A stretch of DNA of 64,000 nt. It comes from Natrinema sp046097095 (GTDB lineage: Archaea; Halobacteriota; Halobacteria; Halobacteriales; Natrialbaceae). The position numbers and the translations under genes are program-made. Under the pieces are notes generated by a model that was not told where the DNA came from, ran no database searches, and was given only the letters and a program-made list of their open reading frames with translations. Location: positions 1,550,001 through 1,614,000 of the forward strand of contig NZ_CP175698.1 in the NCBI RefSeq assembly GCF_046097095.1, read 5' to 3'. Shown in pieces: positions 33,566 through 42,192 of this stretch; positions within the stretch are counted from its first letter, which is position 1, and each line of letters opens with the position of its first letter.

Positions 33566-34687
33566 TCACTCCTCGTCGGGCAGCGTCAGGACGTTTTCCC
33601 GGCCGATCCGAAACACGTCGATCTTGTCGTCCTCCCGCAGGTCGCCGACGACTTGACTCGTCTTGGCCTCGGTCCAATCGAGTTCCGAGACGACTTCCTG
33701 TTGTTTGATCCGGCCGCCGCGGTTCTCGAGCAGGCGCAACACTCGTTCCTCGTTGCTCAGCAGTTCCGGCGGTGGCTCGTCGACGGTCGAATCGTCGTCG
33801 CTCGAGCCGTCGGTCCGTCGGACGGTCTCCGTGGAGGCGTCCGTCGGCACGGTATTGTGCCGCCGGCGTCGACCGAGCAGCCAGCCGACGGCACCGACGG
33901 TTGCAAGCAGGGCCAGAGCCAGAGCGACGATGGTCCATGGCATCGGCGGCCCCTGATCGGGATTGGCTGGTTCAGTCGTTGCACCGGTGTTCTCGACCAG
34001 AATGATCCGTGGCTGGCCGTCGGTGAACGATGTCCCCTTACCGTTCCAGGTGACCGAGCCGTCGGGCGTCTCGCTGGGCGCGGGGTCGACCTGTGGCTCG
34101 CCCTCGTGCTGGTAGATCGCGTACGACTCCGGCCAGTGGAACTGCAGGGTCGTCCCGTCGTCGAGCGTGAGCCCGGAGAGCGCAGCCCCCGCCTCGATGC
34201 GGTTGAGTTCGACGAACGCGAACTTAGACCACTGGAAGGAGACCGTGACGTGGCCGATCGTCCGCGGTGCGGTGTTTTCCTCCGTAGTGATCGAGACGTT
34301 CGAGATATTCATGTCCCGGTCGGTCGCGTTTTCCCCCGCAGCGAGGGTTTTAATCCACTTCGATCGTTCGTCGGCGACGTACGCAGACGTATTCGTCTCG
34401 ATATCGGTGCGGAGCCGGTCCCATTGAGACGTGGAGTTATTCCCTCGATCGAGATGGAACTGGTAGTCGACGGACAGCTGTGCCGAACCGTTCTCGGCAA
34501 TGAAAACGTCGATATGGATCTTATCGGCGTCCTCGAGCGTCATGCTCTCGTTACCGCCGTTGTCGGCCTGTAGCGCCATACGGTGGGCACTGGTATCCGC
34601 CACAGCGGCGGTCGAGGCCGGCACGGACGTGATCGAACAGGCCACCACGAGCACCCAGATAAGGGCTCGAAGCCCCTTCCCGTCCAT
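33566..34687 (-). CDS. Membrane-anchored HTH protein with extracellular domain
   Basis: This 373-residue protein appears to be a one-span receptor-regulator. A signal peptide or anchor lies at about residues 8-28. A beta-rich extracellular domain spans about 45-215, with VSIT and ESYAIYQHEG-type strands. A membrane segment follows at about 232-255 (PWTIVALALALLATVGAVGW). The cytoplasmic part ends in a winged helix (about 305-373) with RVLRLLENRGGRIKQQEVVS and a recognition helix after DWTEAKTSQ. This architecture is common in haloarchaea; ligand and targets are unknown. The frame is open to 34897, but ATG at 34687 gives a proper signal sequence. Confidence 0.85.
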   Translation of the reverse strand: MDGKGLRALIWVLVVACSITSVPASTAAVADTSAHRMALQADNGGNESMTLEDADKIHIDVFIAENGSAQLSVDYQFHLDRGNNSTSQWDRLRTDIETNTSAYVADERSKWIKTLAAGENATDRDMNISNVSITTEENTAPRTIGHVTVSFQWSKFAFVELNRIEAGAALSGLTLDDGTTLQFHWPESYAIYQHEGEPQVDPAPSETPDGSVTWNGKGTSFTDGQPRIILVENTGATTEPANPDQGPPMPWTIVALALALLATVGAVGWLLGRRRRHNTVPTDASTETVRRTDGSSDDDSTVDEPPPELLSNEERVLRLLENRGGRIKQQEVVSELDWTEAKTSQVVGDLREDDKIDVFRIGRENVLTLPDEE

Positions 34688-34933
34688 TACCCGGACATGC
34701 CGTGGCCGTCCAAATAGGTCTTTCCGACGACAGCGGTAGTTCGTTTTGCAGAGAGTCATCCAAGCGTGAACGGACGGCTGACAGACGCGGTGAACTCGAG
34801 GCCGAAGCGCTGTGTCGATCGCACTCGGACCGATCGTCGGTTTGCTCGTCCGTTGGCCGCTCGATCGGCTCCACCGCGGGCCTCGAATACGGATCACCAG
34901 ACTGATAGCCGTCGCGGCCCGATATCTGGCGAA

Positions 34934-35434
34934 GTGTACAGCGTCAACGTCCCTGTCCCCGGCCGCGTCCGCCGGCTCGCGGATCGGCTCTATCCCGATC
35001 TAGTCGGGTTCGACACCGTCCGCGAGGACCACTCGTGTCTGCTCAAACGGCTGGGCGAGGCCGACCACGTCGCACAGCTTCAACACCGCGCCCACCGCGC
35101 GCTCGAGGGAGCGCCCGCCGTCGAGGCCGAGATCACGGGTATCGACTACTTCGAGGACCCGCCGCTTGGCTCCGCGCCGGTCGTCTATCTGGCCGTCGAG
35201 AGCCCCGGCCTCGAGGGGATCCACGCCGATCTCACCGAGGCCTTCGAGACCGTCGAGGGACTCGAGGGCAGCGACTACGTCCCCCACGTGACGTTGGCCC
35301 GGGGCGGTGACCTCGCGACGGCGAAACGGCTGGCCGACCGCGAGATCGAGCCCGTCCGGTGGACGGTCAGCGAACTCGAGTTCTGGGACGGGTCGTACAA
35401 GCTGCCGGTGAGTCGGGTTTCGCTCCCGTCCTGA
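34934..35434 (+). CDS. thpR: RNA 2',3'-cyclic phosphodiesterase
   Basis: This 166-residue protein of the 2H phosphoesterase (LigT/ThpR) superfamily opens 2',3'-cyclic phosphates on RNA ends, as left by tRNA splicing endonuclease. The two H-x-T/S motifs are present, although the first is degenerate: DHSCLLK near residue 37 and PHVTLAR near residue 126. I use the GTG at 34934, giving MYSVNVPVPGRV; the frame upstream overlaps the divergent regulator's promoter. Length is normal for archaeal members. Confidence 0.88.
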   Translation: MYSVNVPVPGRVRRLADRLYPDLVGFDTVREDHSCLLKRLGEADHVAQLQHRAHRALEGAPAVEAEITGIDYFEDPPLGSAPVVYLAVESPGLEGIHADLTEAFETVEGLEGSDYVPHVTLARGGDLATAKRLADREIEPVRWTVSELEFWDGSYKLPVSRVSLPS

Positions 35435-35458
35435 GCGCGGCCCGCGACGGCAAAGCGA

Positions 35459-37630
35459 TCAGGGAGCCGGCGGCTCGCCGTCGTACGCGCCGTGGTCGCC
35501 GTAGAAGTTGAGCATCGCAAATTTGAGCTTGTCCGGGTCGATATCGATCAGCTCCTCGCGTTCCTCGTGGGGGAACGTGCCGTTGACGCTGTATTTCCCG
35601 AGATCGGACTTCGCCGAGCGCGAGTAGCGTCGATCGAGTAACGCGCGGACGCCGACGTCCTCGGGCGAGCGGATGACGCGGCCGAGCGCCTGCCGTGTTT
35701 TGCGGACCGTCGGAATCTCGACGGCGTACCGCCAGCCGGTATCGGTACCGTCGAAGGCCGCGTCGTAGGCCTCCTGGACCGCCTCGGCCCGGTCGTCGAG
35801 ATGGGGATAGGGAACGCCGACGACCAGCACCGTGTGGGCGTCGTCGCCGTCGAAACTCACTCCCTCCGCGAGGGTGCCCCACAGCGAGGTACACAACACT
35901 GCGTCGTCATCGGCGACGAACTCCTGGCGGAGTTCCTCGACGGACTGGCCCGGTTCGTCCAGATAGACCGGCCGGTCGCCGCGGCGCTCGAGTCGGTCGG
36001 CGTACCGGCCGGCCTCGCCGTAATTGGGGAAAAAGGCGAGCGTGTTGCCGGGCGTCATGCGGACGGCGTCACGGATCGCCTCCGTTACCTCGTCTTGTAC
36101 CGCGGGATCGTCGCGATCCGAGGAGAACAGCGGCGGCGTCTCGACGGCGTACGTCCGGCGGTTGTCGTCGGGGAACTGCAGCCCGTAGGCCATCGTCACG
36201 GCATTCTCGAGCCCCAGCACGTCTTCGGTGACGTCGAAGGGCTGCAGCGTCGCGCTCATGAGGACGGTGGCGTAGATCTCGTCGAACAGCTGGCCGGTCA
36301 CCTGGCGCGGCAGACAGGAGTACAGCTCCGCTCGGCCGTAGATCTCGTCGGTTCCGGCGTCGCGCGTGACGGAGACGACGGGATAGAGCCCCTCCTTCGA
36401 GCCCTCGTTCATCCACGCGCTGACGAAGCCGGCGGCCTGCAGCGTCTGACACTCGGTGCGTGTGGCCGTCTCGCCCTCACGGTAGGCCTCCTCATACTCC
36501 TCGTCTAACTCCTGACCGAGTTTCATCGCGGCCTCGAGATCGTCGTCGATGCCCCGTCCTGAATAGCGCTGGAGGAACTCGAGGGTGAGGTCGTCCTTGC
36601 GGTCCTCGTTGGCGATTGGGACATCTTCCCAGGTCCCGCCGACGGCTTCGCGGTCGCCGAAGCCAAAGGAGTCCTCGTAGGTCTCGACGAGTGCGCGGTG
36701 AAAGGCCGAGAGAACGTTCGCGGCATCTTCCGAGCGCGGGTCGTCGGTATCGGCCAGCTCATCGAGCGCGGAGTCGAACGTGCGCTCGGAGCAGGTCCGG
36801 GTCGCGTGCTCGCGGGCGGCGTCCTCGACGTTGTGGGCCTCGTCGAAGACGGCGATCACGTCGTCGGGATCGCGGCCGAGCCACCGGAAAAACTGCTCTC
36901 GAATGGTCGAATCCAGCAGGTGGTGGTAGTTGCAGACGACCAGATCGACGCCCTCGATCCCTTCTTTCAGGAGTTCGTAGCCACAGAACCCCTGGCGCTC
37001 GGCGTACTCGTAGATCTCGTCGGGCGTGCGGACATCGTCGAAGAGCCACGCGAAGAAGTCGTCCGTGTCTTCGGTCAGGTTGTTTCGGTAGTACTCACAG
37101 ACGTTCTGCTCCTCGAGATCCTCCAGTCGGTCCTCGATGTCCTCGAGTTCCTCCATCACCGCCGAGCGAGCGTCGGCCGCCGACCCGTCGCCGTCCTGAC
37201 TCTCCGCGAGGAGTTCGCGCTGGCGGCGCTCGAGTTGTTCGCGGTCGCGTTCGGCGTCGACGACGGCGCGGGTGTTGTCCCGCAGGGCCTGACACTCCTC
37301 ATAGTCGACGTCGATGTGACACATCGAGGACTTCCCTTTGAACACGATCGCGCGAATGTCTTCTTCGCGCGTGATCGCGCGGGCTTCGGCGACGAACTGG
37401 CGCATCTGCTGGTGGACGTTGGTCGTAATGACCACCGTCTTGTCCTGTTCTCGGGCCACCTCGAGGGCCGGCACCAGCGACGAGAGGGTCTTACCAGTTC
37501 CACAGGCACCCTCGAAGAGCACGTCTTGGCCACGGTGGAGGGAGTTGTGGATGCGGTCCATCGCCTCGCGCTGGTTCTCGTACGGCTGATCGTACGGGAA
37601 AAAGCGCATGTACCCGGCAGTCTCGGACAC
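35459..37630 (-). CDS. XPD/DinG-type Fe-S DNA helicase
   Basis: This 723-residue SF2 helicase is related to XPD/Rad3, a 5'-3' DNA helicase used in repair. Motif I is FEGACGTGKTLSSLVPA (about residue 42). A set of Cys that can hold a 4Fe-4S cluster follows: SSMCH (about 102), YEECQ (about 109), NVCEYY (about 173) and GFCGYE (about 207). The DEAH box (FDEAHN) is near 258. C-terminal motifs include TVRKTRQALGRVIRSPEDVG. A Glu-rich coiled coil lies between the second and third Cys. Stand-alone gene, convergent with thpR. Confidence 0.92.
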   Translation of the reverse strand: MSETAGYMRFFPYDQPYENQREAMDRIHNSLHRGQDVLFEGACGTGKTLSSLVPALEVAREQDKTVVITTNVHQQMRQFVAEARAITREEDIRAIVFKGKSSMCHIDVDYEECQALRDNTRAVVDAERDREQLERRQRELLAESQDGDGSAADARSAVMEELEDIEDRLEDLEEQNVCEYYRNNLTEDTDDFFAWLFDDVRTPDEIYEYAERQGFCGYELLKEGIEGVDLVVCNYHHLLDSTIREQFFRWLGRDPDDVIAVFDEAHNVEDAAREHATRTCSERTFDSALDELADTDDPRSEDAANVLSAFHRALVETYEDSFGFGDREAVGGTWEDVPIANEDRKDDLTLEFLQRYSGRGIDDDLEAAMKLGQELDEEYEEAYREGETATRTECQTLQAAGFVSAWMNEGSKEGLYPVVSVTRDAGTDEIYGRAELYSCLPRQVTGQLFDEIYATVLMSATLQPFDVTEDVLGLENAVTMAYGLQFPDDNRRTYAVETPPLFSSDRDDPAVQDEVTEAIRDAVRMTPGNTLAFFPNYGEAGRYADRLERRGDRPVYLDEPGQSVEELRQEFVADDDAVLCTSLWGTLAEGVSFDGDDAHTVLVVGVPYPHLDDRAEAVQEAYDAAFDGTDTGWRYAVEIPTVRKTRQALGRVIRSPEDVGVRALLDRRYSRSAKSDLGKYSVNGTFPHEEREELIDIDPDKLKFAMLNFYGDHGAYDGEPPAP

Positions 37631-37769
37631 AGTGCGTGATAGGTCCGCGCTGCGATAAAAGGATTCGTCTCGATTCGGTCATCCCCTTTAAACAGCTGCG
37701 GGGGAACGACTATCACCGGCCGGCGAGCGCGCGGTACAGGGCCATATATCTCGAGTGCTTGCCCTCGGT

Positions 37770-38192
37770 ATGGCTATTCCCGGATACGATTCCAGTAGCG
37801 TCTCCGAGTACGCCCTCGAGAGCGCGGGGGCACGCGTCGATCTCGTCGCCGGCGTGGTTCCCGACGCCTTCGGGCTCGAAAAGAGCGTCAGCGAGCCGCC
37901 GGCGGATAGCCTCGCGGATCCGGTCGACCTCGTGGCCTGCGAGGACCTGAAAGCGGTCGAAGCCGTTCGGATCGCGCTCGTCTACGATCCGTCGAAGCTG
38001 CCACCGGGTGCGAGTCCCACCGATGTGACGGTCGCCGTCGAAACGGACGAGGGCTGGGAACCGCTCTACTCGACGGTCGATCTCGAGGAGACGACGGTGA
38101 CGGCGGTGTTGAACGATCGGCCGCCCGGCTCGACGATCGTCGCGGCCCACGACGAAGGGGAGGGCGAGGAGTCCGACGACGCGAGCGCGTAA
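37770..38192 (+). CDS. Acidic protein of unknown function
   Basis: This 140-residue protein starts MAIPGYDSSSVSEYALESAG, and the rest looks like a beta-sandwich (ALVYDPSKLPPGASPTDV, then TVAVETDEGWEPLYSTVD). The last 15 residues are Asp/Glu/Ser. No signal peptide, membrane segment or catalytic motif is visible. The ATG at 37770 is 21-28 bases after catatatc (37742-37749), which supports a leaderless start there rather than the GTG at 37755. Confidence 0.7.
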   Translation: MAIPGYDSSSVSEYALESAGARVDLVAGVVPDAFGLEKSVSEPPADSLADPVDLVACEDLKAVEAVRIALVYDPSKLPPGASPTDVTVAVETDEGWEPLYSTVDLEETTVTAVLNDRPPGSTIVAAHDEGEGEESDDASA

Positions 38193-38201
38193 TGTCGGTC
38201 G

Positions 38202-39152
38202 TTACGAGTTCGTCTGTGGTTCGATGTAGATTCGGTTGACCTGATCGTCGTGTTCTCGCAGGGCGCGCTCGAGTGCCGTGATGCGCTCGTCGATCGTGTC
38301 GGCGTCGAGGTCGGATTCGAACGCCACGTCGGCGGTGACGAGCAGTTCCTCAGCACCGAAGTAGACGGTCCGGAAATCGATGAGTTCGGTGACGCCGTCC
38401 CAGTCGGCGACGATCCGGCGGAGTTCGTCCTCCTTGGCCTTCGGGAGACTCTCCCCGATGATGAGCCGCTTGTTCTCCCAAGCGAGCGCGACGGCAAAGC
38501 CCATGAGCATGATGCCGATGATCAGCGCCGCGCCGGCGTCGTACATCGGGTTTCCGGTGACCCGGCGGAGGTAGATCCCCAGCAGGGCGATCCCCGCGCC
38601 AGAAAGCGCGATCGTGTCCTCGGTGAGCGCGGTCAGCGTCGTCACGTCGCTCGTTTTCCTGAAAGCCTCGCGGAAGGTCGACCAGCCGTACTCGTCCATC
38701 TGGCGGCTCATCCCCTGGTAGGCCTTCCAGAGCGCGTAGGACTCGAAGAGGATCGCGCCGATCAACACGGCGTAGTTGACCAAGATGGGGTCGAACTGCT
38801 GCCCGAGCAGCGTGACGTCCTCGCTGGCGCGGTGGACGCCGCCGTGGGTCAGGGCGTTGTAGCCGTGGCGGGCGCTCTCCCACCCGGCGATCCCGAAGAG
38901 CATGACGCTGACGAGCAGGCTGTAGAAGAACTGCGCTTTCCCGTGGCCGAAGGGGTGTTCGCGGGTCGCCTCCTGTGCGCCGTACTTGATCCCGACCAGC
39001 AGGAAGATCTGGTTACCCGTGTCCGACACCGAATGATATGTTTCCGACAGCATCGCGGGACTCCCGGTCAACAGAAATCCGCCGAACTTCAGCGCCGCGA
39101 TCGCGGCGTTGGCGAACAGCGCGGCGATGACGACGGAAGTGCTACTGGCCAT
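38202..39152 (-). CDS. Cation diffusion facilitator transporter
   Basis: This 316-residue membrane transporter exports divalent metals such as Zn(II) in exchange for protons. Six membrane segments occupy about residues 10-225. The first metal-site motif is in YHSVSDTGNQIFLLVG (about 38-53), and the partner His/Asp is in LTEDTIALSGAGIALLG (about 157-173). The C-terminal cytoplasmic domain (about 235-316) is the usual metal-sensing fold. The long loop between segments 3 and 4 and the VSDTGNQ pattern resemble the ZnT9-like subgroup. Metal specificity cannot be read with confidence. Confidence 0.93.
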   Translation of the reverse strand: MASSTSVVIAALFANAAIAALKFGGFLLTGSPAMLSETYHSVSDTGNQIFLLVGIKYGAQEATREHPFGHGKAQFFYSLLVSVMLFGIAGWESARHGYNALTHGGVHRASEDVTLLGQQFDPILVNYAVLIGAILFESYALWKAYQGMSRQMDEYGWSTFREAFRKTSDVTTLTALTEDTIALSGAGIALLGIYLRRVTGNPMYDAGAALIIGIMLMGFAVALAWENKRLIIGESLPKAKEDELRRIVADWDGVTELIDFRTVYFGAEELLVTADVAFESDLDADTIDERITALERALREHDDQVNRIYIEPQTNS

Positions 39153-39306
39153 CGACGGCGACTACGAAAGGGGCACCTAAAAGTGTAAGCGGTTCTAGAG
39201 CAAGGGCCGCCGCCGAAAGCCGGCCGAGACCGTATCTCGCTGGGAGGCGACGAACGTCGCCCGACCGCATCGAAAGGAATCTGACAACGGCGACCGAAGC
39301 GCGACT

Positions 39307-39828
39307 ATGATCGCGATCTTCTCTGACACCCACAGCAGCGGCGGCCACGACCTCGAGGGCGAGGCCCTGGCCGCGGCCCGTGACGCCGATACCGTCATCC
39401 ACGCGGGCGATTTCACGACCGAGGCCGCGCTCGAGGTCTTTCAGGACGAGTGCGACCGACTGTTCGCCGTCCACGGCAACGCCGACAGCGCGGCGGTCCG
39501 CAACCGGTTGCCGACGGCCCGCGTCGTCGAGGCGGGCGGCGTCCGCGTTGCCGTCACCCACCGTCGAGAGGGTGGGGAGACGGGGCTGGCGATGTTCGGC
39601 CGCTCGAAAGGGGCCGATGTCGTCGTCTTCGGCCACAGCCACCGGCCGACGGTCGTCGAGACCGACGACGTGACGCTGTTAAACCCCGGCAGCCACGCCG
39701 ACCCACGCGGGAACCGGCCGGGATTCGCCGTCCTCGAGCCTGCAGCCGAAGCGGACGGCGGGCTGACGGGCGAGATTCGAGAGCCCGACGGGACGGTGAT
39801 CGAACCGCTCGAGATTCCGACGGTGTGA
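39307..39828 (+). CDS. Metallophosphoesterase (YfcE/MJ0936 type)
   Basis: This 173-residue calcineurin-like phosphoesterase uses two divalent metals to hydrolyse phosphodiesters or phosphomonoesters. The ordered motifs are IFSDTHS (residues 4-10), IHAGDFT (about 36), VHGNADS (about 56), VTHRREGG (about 82), VVFGHSHRP (about 104) and LLNPGSHADPRGNRPG (about 122). Length is normal. The substrate is unknown. It stands between divergent genes. Confidence 0.93.
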   Translation: MIAIFSDTHSSGGHDLEGEALAAARDADTVIHAGDFTTEAALEVFQDECDRLFAVHGNADSAAVRNRLPTARVVEAGGVRVAVTHRREGGETGLAMFGRSKGADVVVFGHSHRPTVVETDDVTLLNPGSHADPRGNRPGFAVLEPAAEADGGLTGEIREPDGTVIEPLEIPTV

Positions 39829-39866
39829 CGCGAGGGCGGCGGGCCTGTGCGGGCGCGCCGAACGGG

Positions 39867-40139
39867 TCACCGCAGTTGCATCTCTGCTGCGCGTTCGACC
39901 GCGAGGTCGGTGATCTCGTCGATGTCGCTATTGGATCGGTCTGCGAGCACTTTGAGGAGCATGCCGAGTTGGACCGCGGCCGTCGATCGCAACTCGCTGA
40001 CGTCCTCGGTGTCGGTTCCGAAGTAGTACTCGTACTGGCCGTTCTCGTGGACGATCCCGGCGTAGACGGATCGGAGTTCGTCCTCGGAAACCGCTTCGGA
40101 CACCCGCGTCTGGAACGCCTCGAACTCGAGGTCTGTCAT
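39867..40139 (-). CDS. Small helical protein of unknown function
   Basis: This 90-residue acidic protein starts MTDLEFEAFQTRVSEAVSED. A short beta hairpin (GQYEYYFGTDTEDVS) is followed by two helices (STAAVQLGMLLKVLADR, DIDEITDLAVERAAE). No membrane segment or known motif. ATG at 40139 is preferred over the one at 40172, because the extra residues are basic and hydrophobic and precede a natural-looking start. Confidence 0.6.
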   Translation of the reverse strand: MTDLEFEAFQTRVSEAVSEDELRSVYAGIVHENGQYEYYFGTDTEDVSELRSTAAVQLGMLLKVLADRSNSDIDEITDLAVERAAEMQLR

Positions 40140-40278
40140 CGCGTCGAAGAGAACAACGCGGAGCGTAGTCAAGGGATGGGCCGGCGCTCTCCGCGACGAC
40201 TCAGTCGGCTCACCACCGGTCCGAGCAGCGCGTCTCGACCGCCGAAATCACTACCCTCCCTCGCGACGTACGCGGCGT

Positions 40279-40482
40279 ATGGACCGAAGCGCTGACTCGA
40301 GCGGCGTCTCGAAACTCCTCATCGCGATCACCCTGTCCGTGGCGGTCGGCGGAGCCGCCTTCTTGGCGTGGCGACGGGCGGCCCCCCTCTCGCGGTGGTA
40401 CCGACGGACGCGACGACGGCGTGACGAACGCACGCAACGCGGACCGAACCCGCAACGGACGCCCGGAACGGACCCGATCTGA
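40279..40482 (+). CDS. Possible single-span membrane protein
   Basis: This 67-residue frame has a hydrophobic helix (LLIAITLSVAVGGAAFLAW, about 13-31) followed by a strongly basic tail. The basic tail is unusual for haloarchaea and could be frame noise, but the helix and the start context are reasonable. No family recognised. Confidence 0.4.
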   Translation: MDRSADSSGVSKLLIAITLSVAVGGAAFLAWRRAAPLSRWYRRTRRRRDERTQRGPNPQRTPGTDPI

Positions 40483-40557
40483 TCGGACGCGACGACAGTC
40501 ACGGACCGGAGACGGCAGGTCCTATCTTTTCGTACGGTCTCGCCGAACGCTACGGCA

Positions 40558-42192
40558 GTGAACAACACATACGATTCCCGTGACGAACGGCCGATCGTCC
40601 GCGTCACTGTCGGCCGCGGTAGGCCGCCGAGCGTTGCTCGAGAACCGGCGGGTGACGATGCCGACGAAACGGCTCACCCCCTCGAACGGGGGCGGAAAAC
40701 CCTCCAGACGGCCCGCACCGCCGCCGAACGAGTAGCCGTGCTCGAGGTCGGTTCGACCGGCGCTCGCGCGCTCGAACCGCTCGTGCTCGTTACGACCGAG
40801 GGGCGGACGGCCTACCATCCGCAACCCTCGTCCGAGCGAGTGCAGACGCTCGTCGACCGCGCCGAAGCGGGAACCGTCGGCGCAGACGACGCCGCGTGGG
40901 TCGTCGAACACGACCCCGACACCGAGACGCTGCCGACCCCGGCGGACGGGCCGCTCGCGATCGGAACGCGGCGCGTACTGGGCGGCTGCGGGTGGACGGA
41001 TCCCGAGGAGAGCGCCGGCGCGACCGCGGACGCCACGGCGCTCGCGCGCGACGATCCGGCGGCGGCGCTCGAGCGTCTGTCCGAGATCGGCCTCCTCGGA
41101 CGCGGTCGCGGCGACGCGAGTCAGGACACCGCGCTCGCCGAGTCCGTGGCCACCGTGCGCGAGGCCGCGGGCGATCCGGTCGTGGTGGTCAACGCCAACG
41201 AGAGCGACCGCCGAAACGAGACCGACCGAACGTTGCTCGGCGGGTCGCCAGCGGCGGTGCTCGACGGGGCGCTCGCCATCGCCGAAATCGTCGGCGCGGA
41301 CCCCGGCGACATCGTCGTGTACACGAACGAAGACGACGACCTCGTCCGTCACCGAACCCGTAGCGCGGCCGTTGCGGTCACCGACGCCCTCGGCGAAGAC
41401 GCGGCCGACGACGCGGAGTCTCCGCAGGTCGTCGCCGGTCCGGACGAGTACATCGCCGGGGAGTTCACCATGGCGCTCGAGGCCCTGGAGGGCAACGACC
41501 GGCTGGAAGCGCGCCTGCGCCCGCCGGGACCCGCCCGACACGGGCTGTACGGCCGCCCGACGATCGTACAGACGCCCCGGACGCTGGCGCAGGTGCGCGC
41601 CGCGCTCCTCGAGCCCGGTGCTTTCGACGCCGCTGACGCCGACCCCGGAACCCGGCTCGTCACCGTCACCGGCGACGTAGGGACGCCGGCGACCGTCGAG
41701 GTGCCGACCGGGAGTTTGCTTTCGGCCGTCCGCGACGCCGTCGACGCGCCGGATCAGATCAAGATGGCGTGTATCGGCGGTCAGTTCGGCGGCTTCACTC
41801 GATCGCTTGACCACACCGCGACCGCGTCGGCACTGAGAAATGCCGATCTCGGCACCGAGGGCGTGGTCGAACTGTTCGATCGGGATCGCTGCGTGCTCGC
41901 GACGGCCGGCGAGCGCATCCGGTTCGCCAGCGAGGAGAACTGCGGTCGCTGTTTCCCCGGCCGCGAGGGCTCGAAACAGCTCCTCGGCCTCCTCCGAGAG
42001 ATCTACGACGGAACGTACGACGACGATATGGTACGAGAACTCATCCGGACGATGGACAGTTCGAGCCTCTGTGACGTCGGCCGGTCGGCGGCACGGAGCG
42101 TCGAGACGGCCCTCGACCGATTCGAGACCGAAATCGAGGCCCACGCGGCCGGTCGCTGCCCGAGCGGTGCCTGCGAGGTGTCCGGATCGTGA
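40558..42192 (+). CDS. NuoF-like subunit of formate dehydrogenase
   Basis: This 544-residue protein resembles the 51-kDa (NuoF/HoxF/FdhB) diaphorase subunit that passes electrons between an iron-sulfur subunit and NAD or another acceptor. The 4Fe-4S site is intact (SEENCGRCFPGREGSKQLL near residue 460, partner Cys in SSLCDVG near 503), and a SLBB-like segment is seen (VPTGSLLSAVRDAVDAPD). The FMN/NAD site looks degenerate: GLLGRGRGDASQDT stands where family members have a GRGGAGFPTG motif, and NANESDRRNETDRTLL stands where NADESEPGTFKDR is usual. The GTG start follows a TATA-like stretch, and the stop overlaps the GTG of the catalytic subunit. Confidence 0.85.
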   Translation: MNNTYDSRDERPIVRVTVGRGRPPSVAREPAGDDADETAHPLERGRKTLQTARTAAERVAVLEVGSTGARALEPLVLVTTEGRTAYHPQPSSERVQTLVDRAEAGTVGADDAAWVVEHDPDTETLPTPADGPLAIGTRRVLGGCGWTDPEESAGATADATALARDDPAAALERLSEIGLLGRGRGDASQDTALAESVATVREAAGDPVVVVNANESDRRNETDRTLLGGSPAAVLDGALAIAEIVGADPGDIVVYTNEDDDLVRHRTRSAAVAVTDALGEDAADDAESPQVVAGPDEYIAGEFTMALEALEGNDRLEARLRPPGPARHGLYGRPTIVQTPRTLAQVRAALLEPGAFDAADADPGTRLVTVTGDVGTPATVEVPTGSLLSAVRDAVDAPDQIKMACIGGQFGGFTRSLDHTATASALRNADLGTEGVVELFDRDRCVLATAGERIRFASEENCGRCFPGREGSKQLLGLLREIYDGTYDDDMVRELIRTMDSSSLCDVGRSAARSVETALDRFETEIEAHAAGRCPSGACEVSGS